Shown piece by piece: positions 25,577-33,603 of a DNA stretch of 64,000 nucleotides. Position 1 is the first letter of the stretch, and every line of letters starts with the position of its first letter. The notes under the pieces were generated by a model. That model saw only the letters and a program-made list of their open reading frames with translations, searched no databases and had not been told where the DNA came from. Location: positions 1 through 64,000 of the forward strand of contig JAHJKP010000048.1 in assembly GCA_018821985.1 (NCBI GenBank), given 5' to 3'. The DNA is from Pseudomonadota bacterium. Its GTDB lineage: Bacteria; Desulfobacterota; Desulfobulbia; Desulfobulbales; Desulfocapsaceae. The translations under genes were made by a program, and so were the position numbers.

Positions 25577-25657
25577 TCAGAATTTCGCCATCCCCGCCAC
25601 AGCCCAAATCGGATGCACACCTAGTAGTAACAGCAAGAGAGAGAAATACGTTTTCAT
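25577..25657 (-). CDS. leuL: Leucine leader peptide (attenuator)
   Basis: A 26-codon reading frame starts at the ATG at 25657 and ends with TGA. Residues 7-12 are six consecutive leucines, encoded CTC TTG CTG TTA CTA CTA, a mix of codons that would report charging of several leucine tRNAs. A terminator follows 26 bp downstream and leuA further on, the layout of an attenuation leader. The peptide also looks like a small signal peptide (ending AVAG), so a short secreted product cannot be excluded. No clear ribosome-binding site is visible. Confidence 0.65.
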   Translation of the reverse strand: MKTYFSLLLLLLGVHPIWAVAGMAKF

Positions 25658-25704
25658 AATTTTATGTAGTCAGTATAGGAAATATATTTTATAGATAATA
25701 AAAT

Positions 25705-25734
25705 AGAGTAAACTCGATTACCGATCCTTGTCAA
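25705..25734 (-). promoter_or_regulatory. Probable promoter of the leuA leader transcript
   Basis: On the minus strand TTGACA (25729-25734) and TACTCT (25705-25710) are separated by 18 bp. The -35 is a perfect match and the -10 a weak one. It lies about 48 bp upstream of the leader peptide start. Confidence 0.45.
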
Positions 25735-25855
25735 GCAGCTTTTTCATATCTTTCCCTGCCTTTCACCTAACCCACCAGTCAAGCAGTCACATGATTCATG
25801 CCACTCAAAAGACAAAAAACATCTCAGGAATTCTTCCCATAAACAACCTTCATTC

Positions 25856-25885
25856 TTGACATTAGTCCTCCCTTGGAGATATATT
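25856..25885 (+). promoter_or_regulatory. Promoter of ilvBN
   Basis: TTGACA (25856-25861) and TATATT (25880-25885) are separated by 18 bp, near the consensus for a housekeeping sigma factor. Transcription would begin near 25892 and run through a leader of about 180 bases to ilvB. Confidence 0.6.
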
Positions 25886-25938
25886 CTCTTTTTCAGTATA
25901 TTTTTCAGTATAAAGATACCTTGAGGAAGGTATAAACA

Positions 25939-25992
25939 ATGTTTATCCATTTAGTTGAAAGCAGACGTGGTGTAACTTTGTTGTATTTTTAA
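25939..25992 (+). CDS. Possible ilv leader peptide
   Basis: A 17-codon frame with a strong GAGGAAGG site 8 bp before its ATG. The product contains Ile, two Val and three Leu residues among 17. It lies between the ilvB promoter and ilvB, so it could sense branched-chain aminoacyl-tRNA supply. No clear terminator hairpin follows; a run of eight T occurs near 26012 without a strong stem. It is a candidate only. Confidence 0.35.
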   Translation: MFIHLVESRRGVTLLYF

Positions 25993-26074
25993 TCAGAACA
26001 GACAAGCTCATAGACTTTTTTTTAAGATTGTCAACTTTTCTAAAAAACCTCAATAAATGAAAGGAAGAGGCTTC

Positions 26075-27775
26075 ATGGAAAAAATTAGCGGTTCACAGGC
26101 CATCATACGATGCCTTCAGGAAGAAGGAATAAAAACTATTTTCGGTTTTCCCGGCGGCGCAGTCATTGATCTCTTTGATGCACTGATGGATTCCGATATT
26201 ACGAATGTTCTTGTCCGGCATGAACAAGGTGCCGTTCATGCAGCTGACGGCCTGGCCAGGGTTACCGGTGAAGTCGGTGTCGCCCTGCTCACTTCAGGCC
26301 CCGGTGCTACCAATGGCGTAACCGCCATTGCTACAGCCTATATGGATTCCATCCCCCTTGTCATCCTCACCGGACAGGTACCCACCCCCCTGATCGGCAA
26401 TGATGCCTTCCAGGAGGTTGATATCGTCGGGATCACCCGTCCCTGCACCAAACATAACTATCTGGTAAAAGACGCCAAAGACTTAGTGGCTACCCTGCGC
26501 GAGGCCTTCCACATCGCCCGTACCGGTCGTCCAGGCCCGGTCCTGGTCGATCTGCCCAAGGATGTTGTTGCCAAGATGGTTGACTTTCCCGAGAAAAAAC
26601 CTATCAGGATGCAGAACTATCAGCCTACCTATGAACCACACCCAGGCCAGATAGAGAAGGCATGTAAAAACATCCTGAAGGCCAAAAACCCAGTGCTCTA
26701 TGTCGGCGGCGGTGTCATTCTTTCCAATGCCAACGAAGAACTGACCGAACTGGCCAGAAAACTCAATATTCCAGTCACCATGACCCTGATGGGCCTTGGT
26801 GGTTTTCCCGGAAGCGACCCGCTCTCCATGGGCATGCTCGGCATGCATGGCAGCTATACCGCCAACATGGCCGTTGCCAACAGTGATCTTCTGATCGCGG
26901 TCGGCGCCCGTTTTGATGACCGGGTAACCGGTCGCCTTGACGCCTTTGCCCCCCATGCAACCATTATCCATATTGACATCGACCCCACTTCTATCAGCAA
27001 AAATGTCAAGGTTGATATCCCCATTGTCGCCGACTGTAAACATGCCCTCACGGCCATGAACAACTGGTTCAATACCTCCAGTGACTTCAACCGTGATAAA
27101 GTGGCAGCCAGCCATGAACCGTGGTTGGCGACCATCGGCGAGTGGACCAAAAAGCATCCAATGTGTTATCTTGATGAAGGGGATATCATCAAGCCCCAGT
27201 TTGTCATTGAGAAGTTGGACGAACTCACCCATGGTGATGCCATCATCACCACTGAAGTCGGTCAGAATCAGATGTGGGCCGCCCAGTTTTACAAGTTCAA
27301 CAAACCACGACAGTGGGCTACTTCAGGTGGGCTTGGCACCATGGGTTATGGGCTTCCTGCTGCCATCGGCGCCAAAATGGCTTTCCCGGAAAAGACAGTT
27401 ATCGATGTGGCCGGCGATGGTTCCATCCAGATGAACATCCAGGAGCTGGCGACGGCCAAACAGTATAAATGCCCCGTCAAGGTTGCCATTCTCAACAATA
27501 ACTATCTGGGAATGGTGCGTCAATGGCAGGAACTTTTCTACAATAAACGCTACGCCGGAACCGTCATGGAGGTTACCCCTGATTTTGTAATGCTAGCTCA
27601 GGCATACGGTGCAGTCGGGCTACGGGCCACCAAGAAAAGTGAAGTAGAAGCAGTGATTAAAGAGGCCCTGGCCACTGACAATACCGTCATCATGGACTTT
27701 GTTATTGCCAGAGAGGAATGCGTATTCCCAATGGTGCCGGCAGGAAAGGCCACCACCGAAATGCTTCTGGTCTAG
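26075..27775 (+). CDS. ilvB: Acetolactate synthase, large subunit
   Basis: A 566-residue thiamine-diphosphate enzyme that makes acetolactate or acetohydroxybutyrate in the valine, leucine and isoleucine pathways. The cofactor motif GDGSIQMNIQELATA...NNNYLGMVRQWQ is clear. The ATG at 26075 has AAAGGAAGAGG just upstream and is preferred to the in-frame ATG at 26057, which overlaps that site. It heads the operon ilvB-ilvN-psd-pssA-asd; ilvN follows after 101 bp. Confidence 0.97.
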   Translation: MEKISGSQAIIRCLQEEGIKTIFGFPGGAVIDLFDALMDSDITNVLVRHEQGAVHAADGLARVTGEVGVALLTSGPGATNGVTAIATAYMDSIPLVILTGQVPTPLIGNDAFQEVDIVGITRPCTKHNYLVKDAKDLVATLREAFHIARTGRPGPVLVDLPKDVVAKMVDFPEKKPIRMQNYQPTYEPHPGQIEKACKNILKAKNPVLYVGGGVILSNANEELTELARKLNIPVTMTLMGLGGFPGSDPLSMGMLGMHGSYTANMAVANSDLLIAVGARFDDRVTGRLDAFAPHATIIHIDIDPTSISKNVKVDIPIVADCKHALTAMNNWFNTSSDFNRDKVAASHEPWLATIGEWTKKHPMCYLDEGDIIKPQFVIEKLDELTHGDAIITTEVGQNQMWAAQFYKFNKPRQWATSGGLGTMGYGLPAAIGAKMAFPEKTVIDVAGDGSIQMNIQELATAKQYKCPVKVAILNNNYLGMVRQWQELFYNKRYAGTVMEVTPDFVMLAQAYGAVGLRATKKSEVEAVIKEALATDNTVIMDFVIAREECVFPMVPAGKATTEMLLV

Positions 27776-27876
27776 CTTCCGGCCTGGTGCCTCATGAAAG
27801 GTGCCTTGAAAGAATCAGGGAAGGGTCAGTTTTTTTATCCGCTCCCTCCTAACTATATTTTGCACAGGACAAACAG

Positions 27877-28359
27877 ATGAAACATACAATTTCCGTACTT
27901 CTTCAAAATAAGCCGGGAGTTCTTTCACGGGTTACAGGCCTCTTCAGCGGCCGCGGCTTTAATATCGAAAGCCTCAGTGTTGCCGAGACCCTTGAACCCA
28001 GTATCTCCTGCCTCACCTTGGTCACCCGTGGCGACGAGGCCATTATTGAGCAGATCACCAAACAACTGCACAAGCTCATTGATGTCATCAAGGTTACCGA
28101 CATCAGTGACAGTGAATATGTTGAGCGGGAGATGGTCCTGATCCGGGTCAAGGCTGAGGCCCAAACCAGGGCTGAAGTGTTGCGGGTCATTGACATCTTC
28201 CGGGGTAAGGTGGTGGATGTCAGTCCTAAATCCTATGCGGTTGAAGTTACAGGATCCGCGTCAAAGGTTCAGGCCATCATTGATATTCTGAGGCCAATCG
28301 GCATTCAGGAAATCGTACGCACCGGCACCATTGCCATGGCCAGGGCCAGCAAGAAATGA
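27877..28359 (+). CDS. ilvN: Acetolactate synthase, small regulatory subunit
   Basis: A protein of 160 residues with an N-terminal ACT domain (HTISVLLQNKPGVLSRVTGLF) that binds valine and gives feedback control, and a C-terminal ACT-like domain. It activates and regulates IlvB. Its stop codon overlaps the start of psd by 4 bp (ATGA), so the two are translationally coupled. Confidence 0.96.
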   Translation: MKHTISVLLQNKPGVLSRVTGLFSGRGFNIESLSVAETLEPSISCLTLVTRGDEAIIEQITKQLHKLIDVIKVTDISDSEYVEREMVLIRVKAEAQTRAEVLRVIDIFRGKVVDVSPKSYAVEVTGSASKVQAIIDILRPIGIQEIVRTGTIAMARASKK

Positions 28360-29000
28360 AATCTCCGCAGATCCCCATAGCCAAGGAAGGATATCCTTTC
28401 ATTGCCCTCAGCGCCTTTGTCACCCTGATCATTGCTGTTTTAGGTTACGACATTTTCGCTCTCGCGGCGCTGGCAATTACCACTTTTGTGCTCTGTTTTT
28501 TCCGGGATCCGGAGCGAATCGGCCCAATCAGCGAAGATGCGTTGATCTCTCCTGCCGATGGGAAGGTCATCCTGATTGAAAAAATCATTGATGACCAATA
28601 TCTTCTCGGCCAGGTTTACAAGGTTTCTATCTTCATGAACGTCTTTAACGTCCATGTCAATCGTGCCCCCGTAAGCGGCACCGTTGAAAAGATTATCTAT
28701 ACTCCCGGAGAATTCTATTCGGCAGACTCCAACCGTGGCGCCATGCACAATGAGCATTGCGCCACGGTTGTGCAAAGCTCAAGTGGGCACCGCCTTGCCT
28801 TTGTCCAAGTAGCCGGGCTTATTGCCAGAAGAATTGTCTGCTGGTTGGAAGCTGATGATCAGATTCGACGCGGCCAACGCTTCGGCCTGATCCGTTTTGG
28901 TTCCCGTGTTGATCTCTATATCCCCACCCAGACCCAGCTCGAAATTACTGTCGGTCAGAAAGTAAGGGCAGGCGAGTCAGTAATTGGTTACCTTTCCTGA
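28356..29000 (+). CDS. psd: Phosphatidylserine decarboxylase, short form
   Basis: A 214-residue decarboxylase that makes phosphatidylethanolamine, membrane-associated through N-terminal hydrophobic segments (about 10-45). Family motifs are present: FFRDPER, SPADGKV and FMNVFNVHVNRAP. The likely self-cleavage site is the Gly-Ser in RFGSRVD near residue 185, which forms the pyruvoyl prosthetic group. The length is that of the archaeal-type short form. It is followed by pssA, which makes its substrate. Confidence 0.95.
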   Translation: MKSPQIPIAKEGYPFIALSAFVTLIIAVLGYDIFALAALAITTFVLCFFRDPERIGPISEDALISPADGKVILIEKIIDDQYLLGQVYKVSIFMNVFNVHVNRAPVSGTVEKIIYTPGEFYSADSNRGAMHNEHCATVVQSSSGHRLAFVQVAGLIARRIVCWLEADDQIRRGQRFGLIRFGSRVDLYIPTQTQLEITVGQKVRAGESVIGYLS

Positions 29001-29091
29001 AAAGAGGGAAAATAGCGAATCTGCATATCCACCCCCGAGACACCATTTTCCGGCATATCCTTGAAGCCATCTTCACAGGAGGAAATTTATC

Positions 29092-29850
29092 ATGTCAGAC
29101 ACTCAACAAGAAATGAGTTCAAAGTTTTATCCACTCCCATGCATGTTTACCCTTGCCAGTCTCTTTTGTGGATTTTACTCCATTATCGCCTCGGTCAATA
29201 AAGATTTCAAAACCGCGGCGATCGCCATTCTGGTGGCGGCAATTTTTGATGGCCTTGATGGCCGGGTCGCGCGGATGACCCGAACCACCAGTCAATTCGG
29301 TGTAGAACTTGATTCGCTCTGTGACATGGTCTCCTTCGGTGTCGCCCCCGGCCTTCTGGCCTATCTCTGGGCCCTGAACCCCTATGGCCGCTATGGCTGG
29401 CTGGCCGCATTTCTCTATGTGGCCATGACCTCCTTACGCCTGGCCCGTTTCAACTCCCAGGACACAAAATCCGACAGCAAGGATTTCGTCGGCCTGCCTT
29501 GTCCTGCCGCCGCTGCCATGATCGTAACCAGTGTCCTTTTTTGCCATTATATTGGCATCACCGGGGAGGTAAAACACATTTCCCTTCTGCTGCTTGTCTA
29601 TCTGCTCTCCTACCTGATGGTCTCCACCCATCGGTACCTCAGTTTTAAGAAACCAAGTGCTGGAAGATTCAAGACCTTTCAGATCCTGGTCGGAATGCTT
29701 CTCCTTTTTGTCCTCATTGCAGCTGAACCCGAGGTCATGCTTTTTCTGATCTGTCTGATCTATATCGCTTCCGGCCCTGGAATGGCCGTCTACACCAGGA
29801 TTCGAGGGCTGAAAAAAGAACCGGTCTCTTCTCACCATCACTCGTCTTAA
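29092..29850 (+). CDS. pssA: CDP-diacylglycerol-serine O-phosphatidyltransferase
   Basis: A 252-residue membrane protein of the CDP-alcohol phosphatidyltransferase family. The signature DGLDGRVAR...FGVELDSLCD supplies the metal-binding aspartates. About seven hydrophobic segments are seen, with a charged C-terminal tail rich in histidine and serine. It produces phosphatidylserine for Psd, encoded just upstream. AGGAGG precedes the start. Confidence 0.95.
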   Translation: MSDTQQEMSSKFYPLPCMFTLASLFCGFYSIIASVNKDFKTAAIAILVAAIFDGLDGRVARMTRTTSQFGVELDSLCDMVSFGVAPGLLAYLWALNPYGRYGWLAAFLYVAMTSLRLARFNSQDTKSDSKDFVGLPCPAAAAMIVTSVLFCHYIGITGEVKHISLLLLVYLLSYLMVSTHRYLSFKKPSAGRFKTFQILVGMLLLFVLIAAEPEVMLFLICLIYIASGPGMAVYTRIRGLKKEPVSSHHHSS

Positions 29851-29917
29851 CCACACAACAGTACCTTGAAAACAAGGAACACCAAAAATACCAGTATATT
29901 CAGAAGGAAGATCAGAC

Positions 29918-30946
29918 ATGAGCAGTGAACAAAAAAAATATAATGTTGCCATCGCCGGTGCCACCGGGGCCGTTGGTGGTGCAATGCTTGACGTATTACG
30001 CCGCAAGAATTTTCCCGTGGGCGAGTTGCGACTCCTTGCCTCTGAACGCTCCGTTGGCAAAATGATTCCGTTTGGTGGCAAGGAACTGTCCGTTCAGCTC
30101 CTCTCCAAAGATTCCTTTACAGGAATTGATATTGCCCTTTTTTCCGCCGGTGCGGCGCGTTCCCTCGAATTTGCACCAGCTGCCGCTGCTGCAGGCGCGG
30201 TGGTCATCGATAATTCCAGTGCCTTCCGCATGGATCCCGAAATCCCCTTGGTGGTTCCTGAGGTAAACCCTCATGCCATAGCGCAATACACTAAGCGGGG
30301 CATAATTGCCAACCCCAACTGCTCCACTATCCAGATGCTGGTTGCCTTGAAACCAATCTATGACAAAGTCGGCATCAAACGTCTGGTAATCTCAACCTAT
30401 CAGGCTGTCTCCGGAACCGGCACCAAGGCCATTGACGAACTCAAGGCTCAGGTCAGTGCCTATGCCGCAGGCAAGCCCATGGAACACAAGATCTATCCCC
30501 ACCAGATCGCCTTCAACTGCCTGCCCCAAATTGACAGCTTTCTTGACAACGGTTACACCAAGGAAGAGATGAAGATGGTCAACGAAACCAGGAAGATATT
30601 TGAAGACGACACTATCGGCGTCACTGCCACAGCAGTGCGGGTGCCCGTCATTTACGGACACTCCGAGGCGGTAAACATTGAAACCAAGCAGAAGATCAGC
30701 GCCGCCGAGGTCAAAGAGCTTCTATCCCATGCCCCCGGCGTCCAGCTTGTAGATGAGCCGACCTTGGCCCGCTACCCTCTGGCCATTGACTGTGAAGGAA
30801 AATTCGAGACCCTGGTGGGAAGAATACGCGAGGATGAATCTATTGCCAATGGCATCAATATGTGGGTTGTCTCTGACAATATCCTCAAGGGAGCAGCCCT
30901 CAACGCCGTCCAGATCGCTGAATATTTTATCGCCAACTACAAATAA
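29918..30946 (+). CDS. asd: Aspartate-semialdehyde dehydrogenase
   Basis: A 342-residue NADPH-dependent enzyme of the lysine, threonine and methionine pathway. The N-terminal GATGAVGG dinucleotide-binding loop and the active-site cysteine in NPNCSTIQ (about residue 131) are present, with a conserved histidine region at RVPVIYGHSEAVN. It is the last gene of the ilvB operon, 67 bp after pssA. Confidence 0.96.
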   Translation: MSSEQKKYNVAIAGATGAVGGAMLDVLRRKNFPVGELRLLASERSVGKMIPFGGKELSVQLLSKDSFTGIDIALFSAGAARSLEFAPAAAAAGAVVIDNSSAFRMDPEIPLVVPEVNPHAIAQYTKRGIIANPNCSTIQMLVALKPIYDKVGIKRLVISTYQAVSGTGTKAIDELKAQVSAYAAGKPMEHKIYPHQIAFNCLPQIDSFLDNGYTKEEMKMVNETRKIFEDDTIGVTATAVRVPVIYGHSEAVNIETKQKISAAEVKELLSHAPGVQLVDEPTLARYPLAIDCEGKFETLVGRIREDESIANGINMWVVSDNILKGAALNAVQIAEYFIANYK

Positions 30947-31105
30947 TTATTAGTTTCATAAAATTCATTAAGGGGATGGCTACGCCAAAAGACCTAAAGA
31001 CAATACGCGCAACGCTGAGAACCAATCGTACTTTTCTGTACGCCACAGTGACAAGGAATGCAGTGCAACGAAGTATTTGATTTGGGGGAGCAACGCCATA
31101 AATAA
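30947..31105. other. Non-coding gap between asd and rsmD
   Basis: The 159 bases hold no frame of interest. A small hairpin GTAC-TTTTCT-GTAC is present, and part of it (GGAATGC...ACGCCAT) loosely resembles 42350-42440. No terminator or promoter was recognised with confidence. Confidence 0.3.
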
Positions 31106-31750
31106 GTGAGAATTATAAGCGGGTATGCCAAGGGCAGAAAACTTATTCCACCACCGGCCCGTGAGAATATCATTCGTCCGACCTCTGACCGGGCACGTGA
31201 AGCGCTTTTCAATATTATAGTTGATCGGATCCAGGGGGCCTCTGTTCTTGATCTCTTCGCCGGGACAGGGGCTTTGGGCATTGAAGCACTGAGCCGTGGG
31301 GCCAACAATGTTTGTTTTGTTGATTATCACCCCCAGGCCCTTGATCTTATAAGCAGGAATATTCAGATCTGCATGGACGCCCTTGACAAGCAACAGCAGG
31401 TTTATAATAAGAATACAATCGACATCAAACCAGAGGAGCCCAGACCTGTCTCGGTGATCAAACATGACCTGCGCAAAGGCTTGCCTTATTTCTCAAAAAA
31501 TCTGCAGGTTAGTCCGGGTTTTGATCTGATTTTCCTCGACCCTCCTTATTCCCAAGGCCTCTCCATTCAGTTACTGCGCGCCCTTGATTCCAGCACCCTT
31601 CTCCGTGAGCACACCCTGCTCATCGTTGAAGATCGCGCGAAAGAATCTCTGCCGGAACATCTGACGAGACTGACCTTGGTGGATCAGCGTAAATATGGTG
31701 AGACAGGTTTCTGGTTTTATCAACCGATGCAGAAAGGGACAAGCTTATGA
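31106..31750 (+). CDS. rsmD: 16S rRNA (guanine-966-N2) methyltransferase
   Basis: A protein of 214 residues that methylates G966 of 16S rRNA with SAM. The N-terminal RIISGYAKGRKL, the SAM loop LDLFAGTGALGIEALSRG and the catalytic DPPY (FLDPPYSQG) are typical. The start is GTG at 31106. It overlaps coaD by 4 bp. Confidence 0.93.
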   Translation: MRIISGYAKGRKLIPPPARENIIRPTSDRAREALFNIIVDRIQGASVLDLFAGTGALGIEALSRGANNVCFVDYHPQALDLISRNIQICMDALDKQQQVYNKNTIDIKPEEPRPVSVIKHDLRKGLPYFSKNLQVSPGFDLIFLDPPYSQGLSIQLLRALDSSTLLREHTLLIVEDRAKESLPEHLTRLTLVDQRKYGETGFWFYQPMQKGTSL

Positions 31751-32250
31751 CCATGCAAGGACCAACCCTCGCGATTTACCCCGGCACCTTTGATCCTATC
31801 ACCATGGGCCACATGGACATCATCAACCGGGCCTTGAATCTCTTTGACCGCATTATTATCGCCATTGCCATCAATCCCGGAAAGACCCCACTGTTCACCT
31901 TGGATCAGCGGATCGAGATGATCCAAAAATGTTTTCCCGAAGAACATCCTCGTATCGAAATCGCCACGGTCTCCGGCCTTCTTGTCAACTACGCTGTACA
32001 GCGTGGTGCCAAGGCAATTATTCGCGGGCTGAGAGCAGTATCAGACTTTGATTACGAATTGCAACTGGCACTGATGAATCGTAAACTGGAACGAGAGGTG
32101 GATACCATCTTCCTGATGCCTGCTTTCCGCTGGATCTATATCAGTTCTTCAATCATCAAAGATGCGGCAAGACACGGCGGCGACGTAAGCGAGCTTGTTC
32201 CAGCGCACGTAAATCAGCTCCTGATAGATGTATTTTCTTCTTCAGCCTGA
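31747..32250 (+). CDS. coaD: Phosphopantetheine adenylyltransferase
   Basis: A 167-residue enzyme of the penultimate step of coenzyme A synthesis. The nucleotidyl-transferase motif YPGTFDPITMGHMD with the T/HxGH-like signature is present, as is the second motif ISSSIIKDAARHGGD. The rsmD-coaD pair is a common bacterial arrangement. Confidence 0.96.
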   Translation: MTMQGPTLAIYPGTFDPITMGHMDIINRALNLFDRIIIAIAINPGKTPLFTLDQRIEMIQKCFPEEHPRIEIATVSGLLVNYAVQRGAKAIIRGLRAVSDFDYELQLALMNRKLEREVDTIFLMPAFRWIYISSSIIKDAARHGGDVSELVPAHVNQLLIDVFSSSA

Positions 32251-32269
32251 AACCCGCAAGCACCCTCTC

Positions 32270-32680
32270 ATGCCGCCCGTAAAAAAAATTCACCCGCTGC
32301 CCCGCACCCCACGCCGCTTTTTTCTTTGGCTGGGTCTGCTTGCCCTCTGCTATCCAATCCTGCGTTTTCTGGGATACAAAGTTCCAAAGCAACCACGCCT
32401 GATTGAAGTCAAGACCACCCTCAGCCCAGGTACGTTCTTTCTTGGACCTGACTTCATTCTTTTTGAGAACGCACAAGGCCCCTGGGCCGTATCAAGGAGA
32501 TGTACCCATCTCGGCTGCAAGATCAATTATCGAGAGAAAGAAGGGTTCATGGAATGCCCCTGCCACCAATCACGTTTTACTCCACAGGGCGAAGTCATCC
32601 ACGGTCCGGCCAAAAATCCACTGCCTCATTTCAAGGTTGAGAAGATCGACAATACAGGTGGCTACATCGTCACAATCTGA
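32270..32680 (+). CDS. Rieske iron-sulfur protein of a bc-type complex
   Basis: A protein of 136 residues with a membrane-anchoring N terminus carrying a twin-arginine-like PRRFFLW and a hydrophobic stretch, then a Rieske [2Fe-2S] domain with CTHLGC and CPCHQSRF. It passes electrons from quinol to an acceptor in a bc-type complex. The start at 32270 gives a sensible Tat signal; a start at 32228 would overlap coaD by 23 bp. No ribosome site is convincing for either. It is 22 bp upstream of the cytochrome b gene. Confidence 0.85.
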   Translation: MPPVKKIHPLPRTPRRFFLWLGLLALCYPILRFLGYKVPKQPRLIEVKTTLSPGTFFLGPDFILFENAQGPWAVSRRCTHLGCKINYREKEGFMECPCHQSRFTPQGEVIHGPAKNPLPHFKVEKIDNTGGYIVTI

Positions 32681-32702
32681 CGATCACAGTGGAACTCCCC
32701 AT

Positions 32703-33551
32703 ATGAATGACATATTTAAAGAGAACGCCTTGATGCGCACCGTGAAATGGGGAGAATGGAGCCTGATTGCCCTTTTTATCTCCGTGCTCTCCGGGATTCT
32801 GGTGGCATTCCAGTACGATCCGGCAACGCCGCTCTATTCTGCCGGCTCTCTCGACCTGCTTGTTCCTTTTGGCGACTATTTCCGCTCATTGCATTTCTAT
32901 TCCAGTCAACTGTTCTTTTTGCTCACCCTTGTCCACCTTTGGGCCATCTTTGAACGCGCTGAAACCTATAGCCGATCCCAATGGATCAGACTGACTGCCA
33001 CCCTGCCCGTGGCCCTGCTCATTCTTTTCACCGGCTATATCCTGCGGGCAGACAGCACCGGCGCCTCTGCCGGTCTAATCGCCGAAAATATCATTACCGC
33101 CATTCCCGGAGTAGGTAAGACATTCAACGATCTCCTTTTTTCCATCACCGATGATGGTATGAAGCGGGTCTATGTCAACCATGTCATCGGGTTCGGGATT
33201 GTATGGGGAATTCTTATCTGGGAACATCTGCGAAAATACCGGACCTCTTTCTGGAATCATCCTTTGCTGACCGCCATCATTCTCCTTTGCTGCCTGCTGA
33301 CCAGCGCCCCCTTTGAACCAGAAAAACTCGGGGTTTTTCACATCAGTGGCCCCTGGTTTTTTCTCGGTCTCCAGGAACTGCTCAGATTTCTGCCCCCCCT
33401 ACTCGCCGGAGTTATCTTCCCCAGCACCCTGCTTTTGGCCCTGTTCTTCCTGCAACGACACAACAGATATTATTATCCGCGCCTCCTCAGCTTTATCCTT
33501 GGCTGGCTTGGCACCTACACCCTTCTCACCGTTATTGCCTTGTGCCGCTAA
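32703..33551 (+). CDS. Cytochrome b, compact form, of a bc-type complex
   Basis: A 282-residue membrane protein with about seven or eight helices. Four heme-ligand histidines are seen: RSLH...LVHLW and VNHVIG...WEHL, on two helices. The C-terminal part is shortened, and where typical cytochrome b has PEWY it reads GPWFF. Mitochondrial-type cytochrome b is about 400 residues. It pairs with the Rieske gene just upstream; no cytochrome c1 or c is next to it. The acceptor is unknown, perhaps a periplasmic multiheme cytochrome encoded elsewhere. Confidence 0.85.
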   Translation: MNDIFKENALMRTVKWGEWSLIALFISVLSGILVAFQYDPATPLYSAGSLDLLVPFGDYFRSLHFYSSQLFFLLTLVHLWAIFERAETYSRSQWIRLTATLPVALLILFTGYILRADSTGASAGLIAENIITAIPGVGKTFNDLLFSITDDGMKRVYVNHVIGFGIVWGILIWEHLRKYRTSFWNHPLLTAIILLCCLLTSAPFEPEKLGVFHISGPWFFLGLQELLRFLPPLLAGVIFPSTLLLALFFLQRHNRYYYPRLLSFILGWLGTYTLLTVIALCR

Positions 33552-33591
33552 GAAATGCTTACTTGTTAATTTCGTAACTTCCTGAACAAGT
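33552..33591. repeat. Possible shortened copy of the dispersed repeat
   Basis: GAAATGCTTA and ATTTCGTAAC (33552-33584) match parts of copy A in the same order. The 7-bp stem ACTTGTT (33561-33567) / AACAAGT (33585-33591) could form a hairpin between the convergent cytochrome b and glmM genes. Confidence 0.4.
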
Positions 33592-33603
33592 AACCAACAC
33601 CGC

